A stretch of DNA of 18,192 nucleotides from an uncultured Oscillospiraceae bacterium (GTDB taxonomy: Bacteria; Bacillota; Clostridia; Oscillospirales; Oscillospiraceae), in assembly GCA_944385645.1 (NCBI GenBank), contig CALWYA010000010.1:1-18192 (forward strand), in the 5' to 3' direction. The notes below the pieces were generated by a model, which saw only the letters and a program-made list of their open reading frames with translations, made no database searches and had not been told where the DNA came from. A program made the position numbers and the translations under genes. Position 1 is the first letter of the stretch. Each line of letters opens with the position of its first letter. Positions 7,194-11,623 of this stretch are shown piece after piece.

Positions 7194-7245
7194 GCAGACC
7201 CCGCGGAACGTCTTTCGCCAACCCCTGTAGGGGCCGCCTGGCCAA

Positions 7246-7294
7246 GCCTCCCCCTCTGGGGGAGGTGGCTGGCCGAAGGCCAGTCGGAAGGGGC
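7246..7294 (+). repeat. Two-hairpin dispersed repeat, copy B
   Basis: GCCTCCCCC (7246-7254) pairs with GGGGGAGGT (7258-7266). The second helix is CTGGCC/GGCCAG around GAA (7269-7283), then GTCGGAAGGGG follows. It faces copy C. Confidence 0.55.
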
Positions 7295-7301
7295 CGGGAA
7301 A

Positions 7302-7352
7302 GGCCCCCTCAGTCACGGCTTACGCCGTGACAGCTCCCCCTTTGGGGGAGCC
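7302..7352 (-). repeat. Two-hairpin dispersed repeat, copy C
   Basis: On the minus strand a CTCCCCC/GGGGGAG helix is followed by GTCACGGC/GCCGTGAC and then a run of Gs. Relative to copies A and D the second helix has different bases but still pairs fully. Confidence 0.55.
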
Positions 7353-7356
7353 TTTT
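7333..7356 (+). terminator. Weak terminator-like hairpin after the DUF2156 gene
   Basis: GCTCCCCC (7333-7340) and GGGGGAGC (7344-7351) pair around TTT and are followed by CTTTTG. It lies 140 bases past the stop codon and doubles as part of repeat copy C, so termination is a guess. Confidence 0.35.
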
Positions 7357-7454
7357 GTAGGGGCGCACCTATGTGTGCGCCCAAAACAGGAGGGCGGACA
7401 CACAGGTCCGCCCCTACGGACAACAACGCCCCGCCATCATCGTAGGGGCCGCCC
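7344..7454 (+). repeat. ~110-bp long inverted repeat, right copy
   Basis: Near-identical to the reverse complement of 4864-4976. It begins inside repeat copy C and ends GTAGGGGCCGCCC. With the left copy it flanks about 2.4 kb containing two complete genes. Confidence 0.75.
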
Positions 7455-7492
7455 GAAAAACGCCGGGCCCCGGTCTCCCCACTCCGATTCCC

Positions 7493-7521
7493 ACATATCC
7501 CGCCCCCGCCCCGCATAGGAT
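7493..7521 (+). promoter_or_regulatory. Sigma-E-like sporulation promoter for spoIIID
   Basis: ACATATC (7493-7499) and CATAGGAT (7514-7521) are 14 bases apart. They resemble the mother-cell sigma-E consensus recalled from Bacillus (KMATATT, 13-14 bases, CATAYAHT), the sigma factor that drives spoIIID there. The leader would be short, about 22 bases before the start codon at 7551. No sigma-A box pair is apparent. Confidence 0.5.
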
Positions 7522-7550
7522 GGAGCAGTAAGAGGCGGGGAGTGTTGGGC

Positions 7551-7799
7551 TTGAAAGGAAATATGGAGGAACGGGCCGAGCGTCTGGCTCTTTACATTCT
7601 GGAGAACCGGACCACGGTCCGGGCCGCCGCGGGAAAATTCGGCGTCAGCAAAAGCACGGTGCACAAGGACCTGGCCGAGCGGCTGCCCGCGTTCAACCGG
7701 GCGCTCTATCTCCAGGTGAAGCGGGTGCTGGAGGAGAACAAGGCCCAGCGCCACATCCGGGGCGGCCTGGCCACCCGGCGGAAATACAAAGGAATTTAA
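7551..7799 (+). CDS. spoIIID: Sporulation transcriptional regulator SpoIIID
   Basis: SpoIIID is a small DNA-binding regulator of mother-cell genes at mid-sporulation. The protein (82 residues from this start) contains TVRAAAGKFGVSKSTVHKDL, the helix-turn-helix typical of the family, then ERLPAFN, and ends with RHIRGGLATRRKYKGI, the basic C-terminal signature. All of these match Bacillus SpoIIID as I recall it. I chose a TTG start at 7551: it gives MKGNMEER, aligning with clostridial MK-x2-I-x-ER starts, and GGGGAG (7537-7542) stands eight bases upstream. The ATG at 7563 has AAGGAA only two bases before it, and the GTG at 7542 lies inside that purine tract. It is followed by a hairpin (7812-7840) and thyA. 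The organism is therefore probably spore-forming. Confidence 0.92.
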   Translation: MKGNMEERAERLALYILENRTTVRAAAGKFGVSKSTVHKDLAERLPAFNRALYLQVKRVLEENKAQRHIRGGLATRRKYKGI

Positions 7800-7811
7800 T
7801 TTCAAACGCTT

Positions 7812-7840
7812 CGGGCCGGGTATATCTTGTACCCGGCCCG
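7812..7840 (+). terminator. Hairpin after spoIIID, overlapped by the thyA promoter
   Basis: CGGGCCGGGTA (7812-7822) pairs perfectly with TACCCGGCCCG (7830-7840), followed by GCTTTAT. The helix is strong but the T tract is weak. The -35 box of the thyA promoter lies within the loop and 3' arm. Confidence 0.55.
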
Positions 7841-7855
7841 GCTTTATGGTACAAT
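7827..7855 (+). promoter_or_regulatory. Sigma-A-type promoter of thyA
   Basis: TTGTAC (7827-7832) and TACAAT (7850-7855) are 17 bases apart, 51 bases before the thyA ATG. It lets thyA be expressed in growing cells independently of sporulation-specific spoIIID. Confidence 0.65.
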
Positions 7856-7906
7856 ACACAGAAGAGGCGCCGCCGGCGCCCGACCAAGAAAAAGGAGACA
7901 GCCGCC

Positions 7907-8737
7907 ATGAGCTACGCCGACCAGGTGTTCATTCAGAACTGTAAGGACATTCTCGCCAAGGGGGTGTGGGACACCGACCGGCCCGTGCGCCCCCGGTGGG
8001 AGGACGGGACCCCCGCCCACACCATCAAGCTGTTCGGGGTGGTCAACCGGTACGACCTGCGCCGGGAGTTCCCCATCCTCACCGTCCGCCGGCAGTATCT
8101 GAAGTCCGCCGTGGACGAGCTGCTGTGGATCTGGCAGAAGAAGTCCAACAACATCCGGGACCTGGGCAGCCACGTGTGGGACGCCTGGGCGGATGAGAAC
8201 GGCTCCATCGGCAAGGCCTACGGCTATCAGCTGGGGGTGAAGCACCACTACCCCCAGGGGGACATGGACCAGGTGGACAAGGTACTGTGGGACCTGAAGC
8301 ACGACCCGGGCTCCCGGCGCATCCTGGCCAACATGTACAACCACCACGACCTGTCCGAGATGGCCCTGTACCCCTGCGCCTACTCCATGACCTTCAACGT
8401 CAGCGGGAACACTCTCAATGCCATTTTGAACCAGCGGTCCCAGGACATGCTCACCGCCAACGGCTGGAACGTGATGCAGTACGCAGTCCTGGTCCACATG
8501 TTTGCCCGGGTGTCCGGCCTGGAGGCGGGGGAGCTGGTCCACGTCATCGCCGACTGTCACATCTACGACCGGCACGTGCCGGTGGTGGAGCGGCTGCTGG
8601 AGCGGGAGCCCTACCCGGCCCCCCGGTTTGTTCTGGACCCCGCCGTCACCGACTTCTACGCCTTCACCAAGGACAGCGTGCGGCTGGAGGGCTATCAGGC
8701 CCACGAGCTGAACGAGAAGATCCCCGTGGCGGTGTGA
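7907..8737 (+). CDS. thyA: Thymidylate synthase ThyA
   Basis: ThyA methylates dUMP to dTMP using 5,10-methylene-tetrahydrofolate and releases dihydrofolate, in the cytoplasm. The 276-residue protein carries the SRR phosphate-binding residues (136-138), the nucleophile Cys157 within LYPCAYSM, QRSQD (176-180), Asn188 in GWN, and the nucleotide-binding DCHIYDRH (216-223). It starts with the TPAHT and PILT strings usual for the family. Cys157 is followed by Ala-Tyr instead of His, and GWN replaces PFN; these and the VAV terminus resemble the Bacillus ThyA/phage phi3T type by recall rather than the E. coli type. AAGGAGA precedes the ATG. The dihydrofolate reductase gene lies 618 bases downstream, consistent with recycling of the folate product. 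A heptanucleotide satellite begins three bases after the stop. Confidence 0.96.
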   Translation: MSYADQVFIQNCKDILAKGVWDTDRPVRPRWEDGTPAHTIKLFGVVNRYDLRREFPILTVRRQYLKSAVDELLWIWQKKSNNIRDLGSHVWDAWADENGSIGKAYGYQLGVKHHYPQGDMDQVDKVLWDLKHDPGSRRILANMYNHHDLSEMALYPCAYSMTFNVSGNTLNAILNQRSQDMLTANGWNVMQYAVLVHMFARVSGLEAGELVHVIADCHIYDRHVPVVERLLEREPYPAPRFVLDPAVTDFYAFTKDSVRLEGYQAHELNEKIPVAV

Positions 8738-8739
8738 GG

Positions 8740-8773
8740 GAATTAGGAGTTAGGAATTAGAAATTAGGAATTT
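8740..8773 (+). repeat. Heptanucleotide satellite abutting thyA
   Basis: GAATTAG, GAGTTAG, GAATTAG, AAATTAG, GAATTT in perfect period seven, starting three bases after the thyA stop codon. The same units occur on the other strand at 5004-5088. Confidence 0.7.
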
Positions 8774-8790
8774 GTGGGGTCCCCGCCGCC

Positions 8791-8888
8791 TGTCATTCCG
8801 AAGCCCCGAAGGGGCCGTGGGGATGCGGCCCCCTTTTCGGGGGATGCGGATCGCCGCGTCGGGCCTGTGGCCCTCCTCGCAATGACGG
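8791..8888. repeat. ~100-bp dispersed repeat, copy 2
   Basis: Starts TGTCATTCCGAAGCCCCGAA and ends CCTCCTCGCAATGACGG. Same order and orientation as 1506-1605. The centre differs (CCCCCTTTTCGGGGG here) but remains self-complementary. Confidence 0.65.
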
Positions 8889-8960
8889 ATGACAGACCAG
8901 CGTCGCCGTAGGGGCGGCCCCATGTGGCCGCCCGTTCCAAGCCCCCTTGAAAAGGGCCGA

Positions 8961-9002
8961 TTCCCCCTGTCAGGGGGAAATGTCCCGAAGGGACAAAAGG
9001 GG
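8961..9002 (+). repeat. Two-hairpin dispersed repeat, copy D
   Basis: TTCCCCC/GGGGGAA (8961-8967 with 8973-8979) followed by TGTCCC/GGGACA around GAA (8981-8995) and GGGG. Confidence 0.55.
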
Positions 9003-9096
9003 TAGGGACGCTGTCGCCGCCGGCAGGCGGTGACTGGGGGTTTCTCTGGTCAAGAGATGAGAAACCCTCCGCCGCGGCTTACGCCGCGCCCCCCTA

Positions 9097-9166
9097 CCCC
9101 CTCTGTCGCTGCGCGACAACTCCCCCTGACAGAGGGAAATGTCGAGCGAAGCGAGACTGAGAGGGG
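9097..9166 (+). repeat. Two-hairpin dispersed repeat, copy E (compound)
   Basis: Contains TGTCGC/GCGACA (9104-9118), a CCCCCTGACAGAGGG stretch and the same TGTCGAGCGAAGCGAGACTG core as copy A (9140-9161). It looks like two oppositely oriented half-elements joined. Confidence 0.5.
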
Positions 9167-9276
9167 CAACGGAATCCCCCCGGCCCTTCGGGCCACCCCC
9201 CTTTCACAAGGGGGGCTTTGTAGGGCGCGGCCTCCTGGACGCGCCGCCTGATTTGCGCGCGGTGGCCGCTCGCCCT

Positions 9277-9310
9277 GGAACAGGGCCGCCGCTTTCGGCA
9301 GCCCTGTTCC
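9277..9310 (+). repeat. Long hairpin in the folA leader region
   Basis: GGAACAGGGC pairs with GCCCTGTTCC, then one mismatch, then GCCG/CGGC around CTTT. It ends 46 bases before the folA ATG. It could be a repeat or a leader structure; the sequence does not decide. Confidence 0.45.
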
Positions 9311-9355
9311 GCGGGGCGGGAATACACAAAAGAACGAGAACAGAAGGAGAACAGC

Positions 9356-9835
9356 ATGAACGTGATTGTTGCGGTGGACGAGAACTGGGCCATCGGGAAG
9401 GACGGGGAGCAGCTGCGCTACATCTCCGCCGACCTGAAGCGCTTCAAGGCCCTCACCATGGGGCACCCGGTGATCCTGGGGCGCAAGACCATGGCCACCT
9501 TCCCCGGGGGGCGGCCCCTGAAGGGGCGCCGGAACCTGATCCTCTCCCGGACCCTGGAGGAGGCTCCGGAGGGGGGAGAGGTGTACCGGGAGCTGGACGG
9601 CCTGCTGGACGCCGCCCCGGAGGACGCCTTCGTGGTGGGCGGGGCCTCGGTGTACCGGGCGCTGCTGGACCGGTGCGACACCGCCTACGTCACCAAGCTC
9701 CACGCCGCCTTCCCCGCCGACTGCTGGTTCCCCGACCTGGACGCCGACCCCGCCTGGGAGGTCGCGGAGGAGGAGAAGCCTCAGGAGGAGGACGGATTGG
9801 TCTATCACTACGTGACCTATCGGAGAAAACGGTAA
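9356..9835 (+). CDS. folA: Dihydrofolate reductase
   Basis: Reduces dihydrofolate to tetrahydrofolate with NADPH, restoring the cofactor consumed by ThyA. The protein has the normal 159-residue length. It begins MNVIVAVDENWAIGKDG (Met20-loop region), then ADLKRFK with the catalytic acid Asp26, GHPVILGRKTMATFPGGRPL and RRNLILSR (NADPH and folate binding), and VVGGASVYRALL (GG nucleotide motif). The usual PW before the acidic helix is LR here (Arg21 at the position of E. coli Trp22), so the substrate pocket entrance differs. AAGGAGAA is seven bases upstream of the ATG. It follows thyA in the same direction, but 618 bases of repeats separate them, so co-transcription is uncertain. The CBS-domain gene follows after 140 bases. 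Confidence 0.95.
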   Translation: MNVIVAVDENWAIGKDGEQLRYISADLKRFKALTMGHPVILGRKTMATFPGGRPLKGRRNLILSRTLEEAPEGGEVYRELDGLLDAAPEDAFVVGGASVYRALLDRCDTAYVTKLHAAFPADCWFPDLDADPAWEVAEEEKPQEEDGLVYHYVTYRRKR

Positions 9836-9876
9836 GAGCAGTCCCTCCCGCCGGGACGGAAAGACGGAAAGCAAAC

Positions 9877-9907
9877 TATGTTCCGCCCCCGAAGGGGGCG
9901 GAACATA
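9877..9907. repeat. Perfect 14-bp inverted repeat between folA and the CBS gene
   Basis: TATGTTCCGCCCCC (9877-9890) and GGGGGCGGAACATA (9894-9907) with a GAA loop. It is followed by A-rich rather than T-rich sequence on the plus strand, so it is a poor terminator. The core TTCCGCCCCC/GGGGGCGGAA recurs at 15407-15439. Confidence 0.65.
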
Positions 9908-9975
9908 AAAAATAAAATGGGCCCCCATCCATCGTGACGGGGACCGGCAGAGATAAGATATGATCGGAGGCACCC

Positions 9976-10392
9976 ATGAACGTGATTTCCCTGTTGACCC
10001 CCAAGGCCAGCGTGGCCTGGCTCTATGAGGACTTTACCCTGCGCCAGGGGCTGGAGAAGCTGCGCCACCACGGCTACACCGCCATCCCCGTCCTGGCCCG
10101 GGACGGCCGGTACGTGGGGACGGTGAGCGAGGGGGACTTCCTCTGGAATCTGCTAGACCAGGGGGACAACAGCCTGCGCACCCAGGAAAAGCAGTACCTG
10201 AAGACCATCCTGCGCCCCGAGTTCAACCCGGCGGTGCGGATCGACGTGACCATGGAGGAGCTCATTGAGCAGTCCCTCCACCAGAGCTTCATTCCGGTGG
10301 TGGACGACCGGGGGGCCTTCGTGGGCATCGTCACCCGGCAGACCATCATCCGCCGCCTCACCGTCCCCCGGGCGGCGGAGGTATCTGAATAA
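9976..10392 (+). CDS. Tandem CBS-domain protein (CbpB/DarB-like)
   Basis: The 138-residue protein is made of two CBS motifs only. The first (about 8-60) contains LRHHGYTAIPVLARDGRYVG followed by TVSEGDFLWNLL; the second (about 80-132) contains QSFIPVVDDRGAFVGIVTRQ. CBS pairs bind adenine nucleotides. Size and the GYTAIPVL string resemble Bacillus CbpB/DarB (YkuL), a cyclic-di-AMP sensor; this link is from recall and I cannot confirm ligand residues. It has no membrane segment. CGGAGG precedes the ATG by seven bases. It is followed by a strong hairpin (10400-10434). A partner protein cannot be named from the context. Confidence 0.78.
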   Translation: MNVISLLTPKASVAWLYEDFTLRQGLEKLRHHGYTAIPVLARDGRYVGTVSEGDFLWNLLDQGDNSLRTQEKQYLKTILRPEFNPAVRIDVTMEELIEQSLHQSFIPVVDDRGAFVGIVTRQTIIRRLTVPRAAEVSE

Positions 10393-10399
10393 GAAAGAG

Positions 10400-10434
10400 C
10401 AAGGCCCGCGCCTTCGGCGCGGGCCTTGTCATTT
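10400..10434 (+). terminator. Terminator of the CBS-domain gene
   Basis: CAAGGCCCGCGCC (10400-10412) pairs perfectly with GGCGCGGGCCTTG (10416-10428) around TTC, followed by TCATTT, eight bases after the stop codon. Confidence 0.7.
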
Positions 10435-10468
10435 GGGGACCGGGCGGCCCCGTGGGCGGTAGATCATA

Positions 10469-10702
10469 TGCCTCCACCCCCAACGGGGGTGGAGGCAATT
10501 AAAAATCAGAAAGCGGTGGGCACGCAAAACTCCCGATGTCTCCACCCCCAGCGGGGGTGGAGACAATCAAAAATCAGCAAGCGGTGGGCACGCAAAGCTT
10601 CCGATGTCTCCACCCCCAGCGGGGGTGGAGACAATCAAAAATCAGAAAGCGGTGGGCACGCAAAGCTTCCGATGTCTCCACCCCCCGAAGGGGGTGGAGA
10701 CA
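10469..10702. repeat. 68-bp-period tandem array of four perfect hairpins
   Basis: Four hairpins start at 10469, 10537, 10605 and 10673, exactly 68 bases apart. Each has a 13-bp perfect stem (TGTCTCCACCCCC with GGGGGTGGAGACA) and a 3- or 4-base loop (AAC, AGC, AGC, CGAA). The 39-base segments between them are nearly identical (about 1-3 differences), unlike CRISPR spacers. In the first hairpin T becomes C at 10471 and the partner A becomes G at 10495, so pairing is kept. The array fills the gap between the converging CBS and OB-like genes; the last hairpin ends eight bases before the OB-like gene's stop codon. No T tract follows any hairpin directly in either direction. Confidence 0.9.
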
Positions 10703-10710
10703 TGAAAAAA

Positions 10711-10941
10711 TTAGTAGGTGGCGAGCACGCAGATGCTCTGGGCGTTGATCTGGGGCGGGATGCTGGCGGTCATCACGCCGTTATAGACGATGCGCACCTG
10801 ATCCCCGGCGGCGAGGTTGCCGGTGGAATAGCCGGTGAGCACCAGCACCTCCTGGTTGTTGCTGTTGTCCCGGACCAGCACCTGGGAGCCCCAGGCCTGG
10901 ACCACGGTGGCGGTCATGGTCACCATAAAGTCACTCTCCAT
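10711..10941 (-). CDS. Small OB-like hypothetical protein
   Basis: The 76-residue protein contains TATVVQAWGSQVLVRDNSN, then EVLVLTG, GDQVRIVYNGVMTASIPPQI and a short C-terminal strand (ICVLATY). The alternating beta-strand pattern with G-D-x-V-x-I-x-Y-NG and SIPPQI recalls small OB-fold proteins of unknown function common in gut Clostridia (similar to DUF3221/YobA cores); no function can be given. No signal peptide is evident. Two starts are possible: ATG 10941 has GGAGGG eight bases upstream, while ATG 10926 has GGAGAG seven bases upstream. It lies 54 bases after tmk on the same strand and may be the last gene of that unit. Its final codons are similar to the repeated segments of the adjacent 68-bp array. 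Confidence 0.65.
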   Translation of the reverse strand: MESDFMVTMTATVVQAWGSQVLVRDNSNNQEVLVLTGYSTGNLAAGDQVRIVYNGVMTASIPPQINAQSICVLATY

Positions 10942-10995
10942 TCCGGGCGCCCTCCGGGCGTCCGACCCATTCTATGCGGGGGAGGGGAGGGGCGG

Positions 10996-11613
10996 TCACA
11001 GCAGGGGGGCCACCCGGGCCCAGATGGCCCGGGACAGCTCCTCCGGGGGCAGGTCCCCGGGCAGGATGAGGATCCGCTCCCGGTCCTTCTCCGCCTCGAA
11101 GGCCCGGAAATACTGCTCCCGGGTGCGGGTGAGCCGCTCTCGGGTCTCGAACAGCTCGGTGTGGTCCCGGCCCCGGGCGATGCGCTCCAGGGCCAGCTCC
11201 GGGGCCACGTCCAGGAAGAGGGTGGCGTCGGGCCGGAGCAGGTCGGCGCAGGGGCGGTTGGCCCCGATGACCCACTCCAGGGGCAGGTCCACGCTCTGAT
11301 AGGCGTAGGAGGAGAAGTAGTACCGGTCGCACAGCACGTCGGTCCCCCCCTCCACCAGGGCCAGCAGGCCGTCTCCCTTCCGGAGCAGGTGGTCCAGCCG
11401 GTCGGCCACGAACAGGGGGGCCACCACCCGGCTGTCGCAGTCCACTTGGCCGGTGAGCACCTGCCGCAGCAGCGTCCCCATGGGGCCGCCGGTGGGCTCC
11501 CGGGTCTGGACGCAGGGGCGGCCCAGGGCCTCCAGCCGCCGGGCCAGCAGGGGCAGCTGGGTGGATTTCCCGCTGCCGTCGATGCCCTCCAGGGCAAAAA
11601 ACCGTCCTCTCAT
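10996..11613 (-). CDS. tmk: Thymidylate (dTMP) kinase
   Basis: Phosphorylates dTMP to dTDP with ATP, the step after ThyA. The 205-residue protein has the P-loop GIDGSGKST (10-18), the dTMP-binding TREPTGG (37-43; REPGGT in many homologs), FVADRLDHL (68-76), DRYYFSSYAYQ (96-106) and a lid region with RIARGRDHTELFE (144-156). Length is normal. Its AGGAGG ribosome binding site overlaps the stop codon of the CmpB-like gene upstream, ten bases away, showing tight coupling. With thyA and folA, three dTTP-pathway genes lie within 3.7 kb, although tmk is on the opposite strand. Confidence 0.95.
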   Translation of the reverse strand: MRGRFFALEGIDGSGKSTQLPLLARRLEALGRPCVQTREPTGGPMGTLLRQVLTGQVDCDSRVVAPLFVADRLDHLLRKGDGLLALVEGGTDVLCDRYYFSSYAYQSVDLPLEWVIGANRPCADLLRPDATLFLDVAPELALERIARGRDHTELFETRERLTRTREQYFRAFEAEKDRERILILPGDLPPEELSRAIWARVAPLL

Positions 11614-11623
11614 GGGAAGCCTC

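Larger units (their letters stand above)
7194..7492. other. Gene-free interval of dispersed repeats
   Basis: The interval after the DUF2156 gene contains two oppositely oriented two-hairpin repeats (7246-7294 and 7302-7352), then the right copy of the long inverted repeat (7344-7454). No coding sequence is supported before spoIIID. Confidence 0.6.
8738..9355. other. Gene-free interval of repeats between thyA and folA
   Basis: Contents in order: heptanucleotide satellite (8740-8773), 100-bp repeat copy 2 (8791-8888), a GTAGGGGCGGCC/GGCCGCCC hairpin (about 8909-8933), two-hairpin repeat copies D (8961-9002) and E (9097-9166), a CCCCCCTT/AAGGGGGG hairpin with CTTTG after it (9196-9219), and a long hairpin just upstream of folA (9277-9310). 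No gene is supported; the open frames crossing it lack ribosome binding sites and are compositionally extreme. Confidence 0.65.

Noticed and set aside
9877..9907. Intrinsic terminator for folA
   Set aside because: The stem is perfect, but the following plus-strand bases are A-rich, not T-rich, and the core recurs at another junction, so it fits a repeat better.
10469..10702. CRISPR array (palindromic repeats about 29 bp with 39-bp spacers)
   Set aside because: The linkers are nearly identical to each other, no cas gene is nearby, and both parts repeat as one 68-bp unit. It is a tandem satellite.
10426..10748. Plus-strand open frames through the 68-bp array (repetitive Trp/Arg-rich peptides)
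   Set aside because: The repetitiveness only reflects the tandem DNA repeat; no ribosome binding site or homology is visible.
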